A stretch of 64,000 bases of DNA. It comes from Sambucus nigra (Eukaryota; Streptophyta; Magnoliopsida; Dipsacales; Adoxaceae). Location: assembly GCA_949130495.1 (NCBI GenBank), contig OX422222.1:273658109-273722108 (forward strand), given 5' to 3'. Position numbers and translations under genes: made by a program. The notes under the pieces were generated by a model that searched no databases, was not told where the DNA came from, and saw only the letters and a program-made list of their open reading frames with translations. This document shows positions 10,291 to 21,642 of the stretch, piece after piece (position 1 is the first letter of the stretch; every line of letters begins with the position of its first letter).

Positions 10291-12509
10291 TTTTAAATGT
10301 TTTTTATACACGTGTGGATGATAATGTGTAGTATTTAGAGATGATGTTTTGTGTTAAATTTAGAATAATATTCCAAATTTGATTTATATATCAAATCAAT
10401 TGTAAAGTTTACGGATTGATGGGATTAATGACATATTTATGTTTTTTTGTCATGTATTTGGTTTGTTTACAAGAGTTAATATGTTTTGTTTGATATTTTT
10501 TGTAATTACACAATTCTTTTGTTATGTTTGCTTCATTCAATGACTTATGTATTCTATTGTGTATTTGAAGCATATAATGAATGAGTTATGTTTTGGTTTT
10601 AAAATTCAATGTTAAAACATTAAATTTTAAAACTTTTTATTGGGCATGAAGATCAAACACACTTCATTATTTTAAGAACGAAAGATGGAAAACCATCGAG
10701 ATTTGACCCCGTATTGCTCCTTAATGCCACAAAATTTTAGGTTTTCCTTAAAACACCACAAAGGAAAAACTAATCCAGTCCTAAACCTCGAGATTTAGCC
10801 AATTATTATACATTTGGATCACTAAGAGAACCATACCAAATTGGAATTAATGTATTTAATCATCACAAATATGACAAGTATCTTATTCACAACTTGGGAT
10901 TTAAATGATTATAGAACATAAATAATTTGTTTGTGATTGTGATCGTGAATTATGCCCTATATTTCATAATCTAATTCCTTAATAGGTGGTTACCAATTTT
11001 TATGCCTAGTTTGATTCGGTATGAAGATAACAATCTAACTCTTATGTTTTTGTATCTGTGTTCCTAATAACTTACTTCTTTTCAAAATGCATGCATATGA
11101 TGATAATTTCTATAAAACAAAACAACAAAAATTTATAAAAACTTTTAAATTGAATTCCATATATAATGAAGTCAACATTAATTAAATCACATAATTCATC
11201 AACCACAAAATTCATACAAGAAACCACTATAAAAATTTATATTTATCCACCACTATAATTAATATAAAATAACTACCAACCAATTTCCCAAAATAACCAA
11301 TGATATTTGATGAATATGCATATCAATATTCATCAGTTATTTCTTCTTCTTCTTCTTCTTCTTCTTCTTCTTCTTCTTCTTCTTCTTCTTCTTCTTCTTC
11401 TTCTTCTTCTGTTGTTATTGTTGCTGCTGGATTCAATCTCCCATCCGAGTTACTTCTACAAGGATGTCATATGATTAAATATCCCGCTGAAGCATTACTA
11501 TAACATCGAACGTATCTCCCTTTTGGATGTGTCTAGAAAACAACTCGATCACCTTCGAAACTTTAATAAAGTGTAATAAATAAAAAACAAAAAATATCAG
11601 CATCATGACTATCATGTTTAATGAATATCAAATAAAATTGAACTGATAATTTTTTTACAAGTGATGCTTTTTTTTTTATTTCGATTGGCGATTGGCAAGG
11701 TTTTAAATAATTTTATGGGAGAATGTCAATAACCATAACATGTAATAATCTGTTGAGTTAATCTAAATAATATTTCTAGTCCAGTTTTTTTAATGAACAT
11801 TTCAATTGATTAGCATGAAATTCCAATTAATATCAAGCTACGCGTGGAACCCGTGAGAAGTGTCCCCAGAATCCAAGCATACAGAGCTACTAGCGTAAAG
11901 AAAAAAGAATACTTACCTGTATACGCTCTCAAAGTTGTAATCGCGTACAACCTTCTATAACAAAGGAAAGAGAATAAGCCGAATTCCTAGTGGAAAATAC
12001 AACAATGAAACATAGAATCTAATGGTAGGAAAGAGACTCTATAACGTACCACCTACGTGCACATACAAATACCATATTATTAATGCATGAATCCGTTTAA
12101 TCCCAAATGTTACTTGAGTTTATTAAATCATACTAATCTTATAAAAGACCCTTTTTGCCCCTATTTATTTGACTTAAAATTGATGTTTTGATTTAATGCA
12201 CCTGGTTAAATACTTAAACAAAATAATGTTTGCTTAGGAAAAATACTCCATTTACCAAAATTTTCTATTTACTCACACCAAACCCACTTTAGTATTTTCC
12301 TTGAAAGTCACCTTTCAACACACGCGAGCTCCATGTTAGAAAATGATTGTTTCCTTTCTTAAAACATTTCACAACATACACTTTCGTTAATTATGGGTTA
12401 AACTATCTTAGGTTGCTTAACTACCCATTAATCACCCTGCTTTACCATTCCTTTCACTTCATGTGGACATTAGTCAACTTCTCATATTTCTTGCCCACAT
12501 TATTATTTT
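10291..12509. other. AT-rich intergenic sequence, no gene seen
   Basis: No supported gene. Contains the (TTC)n tract and short AT-rich repeats. The short frames here are either microsatellite translations or lack any family resemblance. Confidence 0.6.
11341..11410. repeat. (TTC)n microsatellite
   Basis: Twenty-three uninterrupted TTC units. Confidence 0.98.
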
Positions 12510-13800
12510 AAATGATATAAAAATGAATCAATAATCGATAATCAAATCGCCCCCATAATTCAAAATCTCCCCTATAATCGTTCTGCCCCTTCTTATCTGT
12601 CCGAAATAGACAAGGGAACGAATAAAAAAAAACATGGAGTTGTCACGACAAAAATGCATAGAAAAAATGAATGAAACTACTCTCATGCAAATAGAAACTC
12701 AAAAGCTTTCGAAAACTATTTTTGATTTTTCAATTTATCATACAAAAATGCAAAAATAATTTTACAAAAATCACACACCATGAATTTACACCAAGACAAC
12801 CAAATCATGAAAATGGAATGAATGGGTGTGAACATATTCGATAGGCAAAGCAAAGCAATCAAACATAATATATGTGCATGATGTATACATGTACTCCTAA
12901 CGAATGAATTAAAAAAATCGTCCTTAGGGTTTTAAAAGTGTTGAATTTAAATGGCATCGACTCAATCCATTAACACATCAAAGTCAAGAATGATTCCCAC
13001 ACCAATAACGTCTAAAACTATGTAAATGATTTTTCATGACGCTATCAGGACGTGCAAATCCATTTTTCATTTCTTTCCATCCAAACTCCCTTATAAATAA
13101 TAAAGCATTTATTTTTCTTTTGAGGTGGCCCCCTTTTGGCAAATTTATTTTTTATTGCCTTTAAATTTTTATTGAGCTCTTTTAAATGGTGGCTTTCACA
13201 CCGAGTTAATTTTGTACTCTTGCAACCCTTTTTTGTTATTCACTCATCATATTTTGTTGTAATTAAATCCTCAGGTTAAACGTTTTTGCATGCACTACTT
13301 CCATTGTCAAGTTTTATCGCATATGGTTCGTTTTAAAGACACAACTGAGATGACAACACTCCGACTAATATGAAATAACAAGTACAATAATCAAACAAAT
13401 CCGTACAAGTGTGCATTAAAGGAACTCATGAGTCAAACATGGAGGTAGTAACAACTAATTTCATCACAATCACGATGACGTATATCAAGACTCTATCAAA
13501 TTGTCACAAGATATAGAATAAAATTGTGACTCGGTCATCCTAATTGTCCATTCATATACAGTGTAAAACAAACTACAAAATTCTTTTTGACTTTTTCTAA
13601 AAAAAATTCTCAAAAAAAATCTCTTTGTATTTTTCAAATTTTTTCTCAAAAATAGAAACTAATACAAAAAGTACACAAGTCGTAACACTAGCAAGAATAT
13701 AACATGAAACACAACTTGTGTATAACAAACATGCGAACACAATCATCTATATGCTATAGCAACAGAAAAATCATGTGCAAGCAACCGAGAATCAGCTAGT
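12510..13800 (-). mobile_element. Post-gag part of a gag-only copia-like element, inverted copy
   Basis: Read on the - strand this segment matches 20100-21390 on the + strand. Shared landmarks include the word around ACTCATGAGTTCCTTTAATG (20466 and its complement near 13425), GTCGTGACAACTCCA (21259; complement near 12640), and the purine-rich GATTATxGGGGGAGATTTGATTAT region (21330; complement near 12560). There is no pol in either copy. The match stops at about 12510. Confidence 0.65.
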
Positions 13801-14640
13801 CTAACATCTAGTGCCTCTAAGTGATTTCCTAACCCAAATAGGTGTGCAACGATACATAAGGATTTTGGGAACCAAGGGAACACTAGACTTCAACTTCCTA
13901 GGACCTTTTCGAAGATCGAAACAAAAACGCTTAAGGTGCCTTTTCCTACCACAATGTGAACATGTGTAAACGGGTGGAATGACACCTATATGTTGACCTT
14001 TTCTAACGTCCTTAGGATTTATTGACCCTCTAAAATAAATAATGGTCTTAGCTTTGACACTTAAAATATTATAACACAGCGAGCCACTACCATTGCTACC
14101 AACACTACTCGAGTCCGTCAAATTATTTTTTAATTCCAAAATTTTTGACTCAAGCAAAGAATTAGACTCTTCTAATTTTAGGGACTCCTTTTCTAAATTT
14201 TTAATAACTCCTAGAAGGTTATTACGTTCGTTCTCAAAATATGCAAACTTATCCCTAAGAGTTTCCTCAAGTGTCACAAACTCATCGAGTAAAATATTTT
14301 TATCCACTTTGGCACAAATCCAAATCCTAGAATTTTTAAAGTCCTCCAATTCTTTTTCTAAAAATAGGACTCTAGCATCACTCCCCTATTTTTGGATAAT
14401 TTTAAGGCATTAAAGTCATGGGCCAAAGGAATAATTTTTTCACGATAAAAATATATTTGATTTTGAACCGCTTGTAAACGATCCATACCGAATTTAAAAC
14501 AACAATTTTCTTTTTCCAAAAAATCAATTCTTTTAGCAAACGTCGAATTCAAACTATTTAAATCATCAAAACTCTGACTCGTGTCATCAAGGGGAGGCGT
14601 CCAATTACATAAATGCTCCATCGTAAAAATTGTGATTTTT
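13801..14640 (-). pseudogene. Shortened copia-type gag: coiled coil plus zinc knuckle
   Basis: Two overlapping - frames. The first runs from the ATG at 14621-14619 (MEHLCNW) to 14358 and is glutamate/lysine rich. The second (14349 to 13801) has heptad-like KNLEKESLKLEESNSLLESK and then an intact CCHC knuckle CSHCGRKRHLKRFC (C-x2-C-x4-H-x4-C). A 1-nt shift near 14370 separates them. The UBN2-type gag core seen in the + copy at 18346-18876 is absent, so this copy has lost the capsid-like domain but kept coiled coil and knuckle. It starts about 100 bp after a PBS-like site at 14719-14731. Confidence 0.6.
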
Positions 14641-14718
14641 TGAAAAATCTGATTTAAAAAAAAATCAATATCACAAACTTTTGTGAAAATAGGAATACAC
14701 AATAAATTAGTGTAACCT

Positions 14719-14731
14719 GCTCTGATACAAA
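14719..14731 (-). other. Primer binding site, tRNA-Met type (- strand)
   Basis: TTTGTATCAGAGC on the - strand, close to the TGGTATCAGAGC consensus complementary to initiator tRNA-Met. It is followed (on -) by the gag remnant and preceded by a short LTR tail ending GTTGTCA at 14734. Confidence 0.6.
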
Positions 14732-14775
14732 TTTGACAACGTGAGTAGTCAAAATGTACCAAACAAATAAAAATC

Positions 14776-15198
14776 AAGATCACGCGATAAAAACTGCTAC
14801 TGCTGAAACGTTTGTCTTCTCTTTTAGGGCTTTAATCCCCTTTTTTCCCAATTCATAAGATCCCAATAGTCTATGTGAGTTGTTTTGGAACCCAAGAGCA
14901 CATCTTTGTTGAATTTTCTTTTTTAGAGAAAATCTATATTGCTGATCTAGGTGATCTTGAGGGGAGTACTGGGCTAAAGACGATCGCGTGTCAATATGAA
15001 GTGCTTGTGGGTATTCCTGGGCTGAATTGGAGCTGCGTTTCTGGTTGACTCTAGGCTGCGGTCTATGTAGTTTTTTTGCGGTTAACTCATTGCGAATTTA
15101 TTGTAATCATTGTAAGTATTATAGTGAAAAAAAGGTTTTACCTGAAAGGGTTTTTTTCCTGAAATCTGCGAGTTAACAATTTTATTTGTGATGGTTTG

Positions 15199-15248
<50 letters not shown>

Positions 15249-15360
15249 AGTTGCATATTTTAGGGATGAATTAATTTGGTTTGATATTTGCACTGATTAA
15301 GTAAGTTTAAATTCGAAACTTGTAAATTTGTTTAAATCGATATCGCACTGGCACTCTTCA
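14776..15360 (+). mobile_element. 5'-truncated LTR of the gag-only copia element (+)
   Basis: Matches, in opposite orientation, the LTR at 28724-29658. Shared words include CTTGAGGGGAGTACTGGGCT (14952), CGTGTCAATA, GTGGGTATTCCTGG, GCGGTCTATGT, TGTAATCATTGTAAGTATTA (15101). Ends CTTCA at 15360, two bases before a PBS. Its 5' part, present in the other copy, is missing; the left edge abuts the tail of an opposite-strand LTR. Confidence 0.75.
15200..15246. repeat. (CA)n microsatellite inside the LTR
   Basis: Twenty-three or so CA units at the position where the homologous LTR (28836-28850) has only a short ACACACAC-type run, so the expansion is specific to this copy. Confidence 0.95.
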
Positions 15361-15362
15361 AT

Positions 15363-15374
15363 TTGGTATCACAG
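15363..15374 (+). other. Primer binding site, tRNA-Met type (+)
   Basis: TTGGTATCACAG two bases after the LTR end at 15360; one mismatch from the TGGTATCAGAG consensus. It defines this LTR as the 5' LTR of the + strand gag element. Confidence 0.65.
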
Positions 15375-15419
15375 TAGGTTTCACTAATTTATTGTGAATG
15401 ATAACTTGAATTTTGCGTA

Positions 15420-17900
15420 TGTCGTTGTTGAAAGCCAAGGTAGTTAAAATCCTAAATTACCTACAAAATATAACAACTCAAGTGTAGAGGCAAGTAAGGG
15501 TATCAATCCACTTTCAAGGTTGTAAAGCAAATGGAACAAATTCAATTGTAATTAACTTTTTATTTTCTTTTTGTGCTTTTCCACTTTTTTAATTTTTTTA
15601 GCTTTTTCAAATATTAAAACAAATGGGTGAGATGAGATTTAAACTAACTAAACTAAAGTGTGAGATGAAAACAACTAACTAGAAAGTGACTAAAATGGAA
15701 AATAAAGTCTAACACTAAAAGAAGAGATAAAGTGAGGTGAATAATTATGAGAACAATCAAGGAGTGGGATTGCACCACAAATTTTAGCTATTCTAATTAA
15801 TTAATTTAATTAATTGAATTCTCCCAAATTAATATCAAAACTACAAATAAACTCTCGTTGCAAATGTAATTTTAATAATAACATTTTAGAATATTAATTA
15901 AAAGGAGTGTGATCTATTTTTCTAGAGTTGTGGGGTGCTAGGATCGATCGATTAAAATTCATGTAAATCATAGAAAATAATTTTATAGTTGAAATTCAAG
16001 TTATAATACCCCACTTAAGAAACCCCTATATCTAGTTCGAATCTAAAATGGGTATTATAACTAGAATTTAGATTTTCTCTCGAAAATCATTTACCCTCTC
16101 TCGAGGCGTAAATTTAAGGGCGAGGGATCAAAATTAACATTCAAAGGGACTTTTCAAGTAATTAAACTAATTAAAATAAAATAACATCAAATAATGGTTT
16201 CCCTCCACCCCTTGAAAGGGGATTTACCCTAACATGATATGAAATATGACAAATTAATAATCAAAGGCATAAAATAAATGAGATGAGAAAATAACAATTA
16301 AATCAATTCTCTTTGAGAAAGTTGAACTATACTCTTCCAAATTGAAGCATACAATCCCTCCAATTGAGCATCTAAATGATTTGAAACTAAATATTCACTC
16401 AATTAACACTCTTACAATATTTAATCTCACAAATATCTAAAAAAAAAATAAAAAGAATAAAATAAAACTATTTACAAATATTTCTACCTAATTTATTCTA
16501 ACCTAAGTCTCTACTTTTCTCTAGAATTTTCTCTCTCTCTTCGATGATGAGTCTCCAAATGGTGTCTTGAATCTTCTTTTATAGTAGATGCATGGCACAC
16601 ATGGGGCTAAGGGGTATTTTTGGAAAAGTTTAATGTGCATGAAAATGGGGTGTGAGGTTATGTGGATGAGGAGAGATAACAAATCTGATATGGTACAAGG
16701 GTGTTTTGGGGAAATGTGATAAGTGGGTTTATTGGCACATGGGGAATTTATTTGGCTTTTGTTTTAGTTTGGTTTTGTACAGATAAGGGAAAAATCGTGC
16801 AAGGCTTGAAATGGGTTTTGGTTTTCAAAGTGGGTAAGGGATTGGAGATGGTTGGATGGGTTAGAGGTAGAATAGCCATGGCAGCTTCCAGGTCTAGTAA
16901 ATGGTTCGCCGGAGAGGGGGGTTCGTAGGTTGGACGCACCTGCAGAAGGGCGCTGCGATGAGGTCACCGGGCAGGGGTAGGTCAGCGGTTTTGCCGGCTT
17001 GGTTTCCTCGGCGTGGAATTTGGCAGTGATCCGGAGAGAGGGGGCTGGGGTGAGATCGCGACGGGTCATGTGGGTTCAAGGGGCGTCGGCTGAGAAAGAG
17101 ATGGGTCAGAGTGGCCGCCGACGGAGAGCTGTCGGGGCAGGTCGCTAGCCGTGTATGGATGCTGGGATTAAGGTGGTAGCAGCCGGTTGGGTTTGGGAAT
17201 CAGGAGAGAGAGAGGTGGTAATGGGGGGAGAGAGTAGAGATGAGAGAGTAGTTTTGAAAATGGTGGAAGAGAGAGGAGAGAGAAGGTGGTTGGTGTAAGT
17301 TGGAGAAGATGATGTTGGGGGGTTATTGTGTGTGTGAGGGTATAGGATAATAGGGTGTAGGTGAGGATGAGGATAGGTAGTGTTAGGGTGCGTGTGTTAA
17401 TGTGTTTAATTTGGACTCCTAAAAAAATAACACTAACTAATTACAAAAATGAAATAAAATAACTCAAACTAACTAAGAAAATAAAACTTAAGAAATAAAA
17501 TAAAAATAAAAATCTAACTAACAAAATAAAAATAAAATATTAAAACTTAAGAAAATAAAATTCTAAGCTATTAAAAACTAAAATAATAAAACAAAAGAAA
17601 TAAAAAATAAAAAATCTAATAAAATATGAAAACAAAAGTCCTAAAATATAAAATCTAATAAACTAAAAATAAACTCCTAAAATCAATCCTAATAAAACTA
17701 AAAACTAATAAAAATCAAAATAGAATAAAATTATACTAATAGAATAAAAATAGAAAATAAAATCTAAAAAATACTAAATAAATCTAAAATAAATCATAAA
17801 AATAAAAATGACTCAAACTAAAAATCTAAAAAATAATAAAAAGGGGAAAATTAGACACACACGGAGTTCGGTGTAGGTTTAGGCTAGGTTTAGGCTCGGG
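15420..17900. repeat. Unclassified repeat inserted between PBS and gag
   Basis: This 2.5-kb block separates the PBS at 15363 from the gag start at 18157, far more than a normal leader. It opens with words common in plant LTR or intron-like repeats (CAAGTGTAGAGGCAAGTAAG at 15479, GTATCAATCC), has a GC-rich purine-rich middle (16850-17300) and ends in a long (A/T)-rich stretch with repeated AATAAAAxTCTAA words (17410-17850). Frames in the GC-rich middle show no family resemblance. I could not define termini or a TSD; a solo LTR or unnamed retroelement is possible. Confidence 0.4.
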
Positions 17901-18156
17901 TAAGGTTACAGGGTAAGGTAATTAACTCCTTTTTAACTGCAAATTGCCTGAAAATATAGCTTTTGACACGGCAACTGCAATTAAGCATGCATATTGGACA
18001 ATTAAGCGCATAAAACTCATATTGTCGAGAATTAGCAACAAAAGTATGTCTATTTGGGGTATAAATTGTACAGTTTTGGGTGCTTTTCAGTGAATTCCTA
18101 TTTTTTTGCAAAATTTGTGTGATATTGATTTTAAAAAAAAAATATGATTTTAAAAA

Positions 18157-20090
18157 ATGGTCGCAATGTTTTCGAATGAACATTTACATAATTGGTTGTC
18201 AATTTTTGATGGGTCTAATTATGCTTACTGTAAAGCTCGCATGAAATCTCATTTGAAAGTAATCAATGAGCGAGTTTGGGTAATTTGTGAAAAGAGGCTG
18301 AACTCCTCCCACTGTCACCGCAAATAATGTCACGAATTTAAACCCGTGTTAGACTGGACTGATGATAAGTTTAAGTTGAGCACTTTTAATTCACGTGGGC
18401 TTAGTGCAATTTACGGAGACATCACCCTCGATGAGTTTCGACATATTATGACATACACCACGTCTAAAGAAGCGCAAAATAGTTTACAACTCACCCACGA
18501 AGGCACTAATGCGGTCAAAGAGTCTAAAATTCAAAATTTAACTACTCAATTTGAAACGATAACCATGATTGAGACTGAGTGTTTTGATGACTTTTATGCA
18601 CATTTATCTGACATTGTCAACACTAGTTTCAATATTGGTGAGCCTATACCTGATGCACGAGTGGTTAAAAATATTTTAAGATCGCTGCCAAAACGTTTTA
18701 TCCTTAAAGTGACTGTTATGAATACCTTAGGTAATTTGAGTCGTCTGAAATTAGAAGAACTGGTAGGAGACCTCCAGACATATGAAATTGACATGTTTCC
18801 TGGCACTGTCAATCCTAAGGACAGAGGGATAACACTTAAAGCCATGCCTAAAAAGAAAAAAAGTGAGTTTTTGTGAGTCCGAGTCTGAGGACAAGTCTGA
18901 TTTTGATATGGCCATGCTTGCAAATTTTTTTAAAAAGTTTCTCAAATTTTCAAAACAAAATTCTTCCAATAAAAGATTTTTTGAAAAAAATAAAAATGAG
19001 GCCAAAGAGAGCGGTGAGAAAGAGGAAGAAGAGAAGTGTTTTAAGTGTGAGGGGAGAGGCCATATAGCATTTGAGTGTCCCAGTAGGCTAAAGAGAAAGG
19101 TAAAAAATATTGCCATGCCAGACACTTTTAGTGATAGTGAGGAAGAGGTGAAAGATTCCGGGGATGAGTCGTCACATGGGAAATTTATTGCCTTTTTAGC
19201 TGGTCACAAGAGAACATCTATTTTATTCCACGACGATGAGGATACTTGTGCACGTGAGACCCTCGAGGATAATTTGAGTGTTCTAGCGATGAAGAGAGTG
19301 AGTACGCTAGTGAGAGTAATAGAGAGCTCCAGATCGCATTTAGAGATTTGTACGCCGAGACCTTAAAGACTAAAAACTTGAATAAGGAGTTGAGTCTTAG
19401 GGTGAGAGAATTAGAGAGAGAGTTAGAGGTTTTAAGGGAGTTTGAGGTGAAAGCGAGTCTACTCGAGATGGTGAAGGTCTCTTTAAGTGAACAATTGATA
19501 GCTTTAGGCCAGAAAAAGAGTGATTTGACCAACACAGTGTCTAGTCTGATGACACGTGTATCCCAAATCGAGAGTGATCTCGAACATGCTTGGGAGGTCA
19601 AGTTCCTTTAGAGAACACATCTAAGAAGGTTAGAAAGATGGTTCTCAATCCAGTTTTGGGTAGAGGTGAGAGTTTAGGAATAAGTCATGACGGTGCTTCC
19701 ACTTCACATGTTGCACCCAAACCAGTTCCCGAGTTTGTGATTGATCCATACAACTCTCAACCTACCGTACCTAGGCGTCTCGTACCTATTAGGAGTGCGC
19801 CCAGGAAACGCTTTGCGAGAGGTATACCTAGGTCTGTTTATGTTTGAACACACTGCAAGAAGAGAGGACACCTTAGGGAGTTTTGTTTTAATTTGGGTCA
19901 TGTGTCACGTTTTGCTACTACACGTGTTCACACACTCACACCCACACCTGACGCTTCGGATGATTACACGAGAGAGTTTGCACATATTATGGCGCAGGTA
20001 AAGTTTTTGGTCAGAACTTCACATGACTTGATGGAGGTTTTTCATAGGATGATACCACCTTTGAAAAACTCCACCGCACCTAATATTTGA
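18157..20090 (+). pseudogene. Copia-type (SIRE/Maximus-like) gag with two zinc knuckles
   Basis: Nucleocapsid/capsid precursor of a copia element. ATG at 18157 (VAMFSNEHLHNWLSIFDGSN). A short double frame change between about 18300 and 18340 is followed by the UBN2-type gag core, 18346-18876 (DDFYAHLSDIV, VVKNILRSLPKRF, KLEELVGDLQTYE). A frameshift near 18865 leads to knuckle 1, CFKCEGRGHIAFEC (about 19038-19079). A coiled coil follows (19348-19611), then a basic/proline stretch and knuckle 2 at about 19848 (THCKKRGHLREFC), whose first Cys codon is now TGA (19845-19847). The last part ends at 20090. This two-knuckle layout is typical of SIRE-type gag. No protease or pol follows. At least four frame or nonsense lesions make it a pseudogene. 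Confidence 0.8.
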
Positions 20091-21634
20091 GGTTTAGACT
20101 TGTTTGCTAGCATAGGTTGATTTGCATGATGATATTTTTTTTTCCTATTGCTTGTATGCATCCTTTTTGTATAAGATTTTAGTTTTTGATTTTTTTTGGA
20201 AAAATGCAAAATGATTTTTATTTTTTTAAAGAAAAATTGGAAATAGCCAAAAAATATTTTATTTTGATAATACTTTTGAAAAAAGACAGAAAGATTTTTG
20301 CAGTTTGTTTTGCACCATATATGAATGGACATTTAGGATAATAGAGTCACAATTTCATTCCATATCCACGTGGCGATTTGATAGTGTTTTGATATGCGTC
20401 ATCAATTTATTTTTGTGCTTTACAATGTTTGGAGTCATTGAGATGTGATTAGTTATTACTACCTACATGTTTGACTCATGAGTTCCTTTAATGCACACTT
20501 GTACGAATTTGTTTGATTATTGTACTTGTTTATCACACATTGGTCGGAGTGTTGTCATCTCAATTCTGTCTTTAAATTGAACCATATGCGATAAAACTTG
20601 ACAATGGAAGTAATGCATGTAAAAACCGTTTATGGTAAGGATTTAATTGCAACAAAAAATGATGAGTGCATCATAAGAGAGGGTTGCGAGTGTAAAAAAT
20701 TAACTCATCGTGAAACCCACCGTTTAAAAGAGCCCGAATTTTTTTTAAAGGAAATAAAAAGATAAATATGCTAAAAAGGGGTCACCGTAAAAGAAAAATA
20801 AATGCATTATTATTTATGAGGGAGTTTGGATGGAAAGAAATGAAAAACGGGTTTGCACGTCCTGACAACATCATGAAAAAGCATTTACATAGTTTTAGAC
20901 GTTATTGGTGTGGGAATCATTTTTGACTTTGATGTGTTGATGGATTGAGTCAATGTCATTTAAATTCAACACTTTCAAAACCCTAAGGAAGATTTTGAGA
21001 TTCATTCGTTAGGAGTACACGTATTCATCGAACATATATTATGTTTGCTTGCATTGATTTGCCTATCGAACATGTTTACACCCATTCATTCCGTTTCCAT
21101 GATTTGGCTGTCTTAATGTAAATTCATGACATGTGTATTTGTAAAATTATTTTTGCATTTTTGTATGAAAAATTAAAAAATAAAAAATAGTTTGTGTATG
21201 CCTTTGAGGATTCCTTTGCATGAGAATAGTTTGATTCATATTTGCTATACATATTTGTCGTGACAACTCCAGGTTTATTTTGTTTATTCGTTTCCTTGTC
21301 TATTTCGGTCAAAGAAAAAGGGGGAGAATGAATTATGGGGGAGATTTGATTATTGATTGGTTTATTCTTATATCATTTCAAACTCGATGCGTCACGAAGG
21401 TATTTTCTTTATCTCATGTGTGTCGGTACAAAATTGAAGATCATTATTTTGCACACCCAGATGAGAAAAGCTTAAAGATTTGATGTTGAAGATTTTTTGA
21501 AGAAAAGTTTTCGCTTGAATCTTTAGTACCTTTTCAGTTTTGGGTTCATGGGAGGGTGTTAGATTTGTATATGCATTTTGATTTGATAATTTAGACGTTT
21601 TTATTTTGTACCGGCATAGACATAGGGAGATATT
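20091..21634 (+). mobile_element. Post-gag region and PPT of the gag-only element
   Basis: Where protease, integrase and RT should follow gag there is 1.5 kb without coding sequence. It repeats, inverted, at 12510-13800. Purine-rich words (AAAGGGGGAGAATG at 21317, ATTATGGGGGAGATTTG at 21333) recall the SIRE 3' non-coding tail, and CATAGGGAGATATT (21621-21634) abuts the LTR start at 21635. Confidence 0.6.
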
Positions 21635-21642
21635 TGTAAGGA

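Noticed and set aside
11300..11503. Poly-Ser ORF over the (TTC)n tract
   Set aside because: The frame is a translation of the microsatellite, with no conserved flank.
16701..17079. Overlapping + and - ORFs in the GC-rich block
   Set aside because: No family resemblance and open on several frames at once, as expected from base composition.
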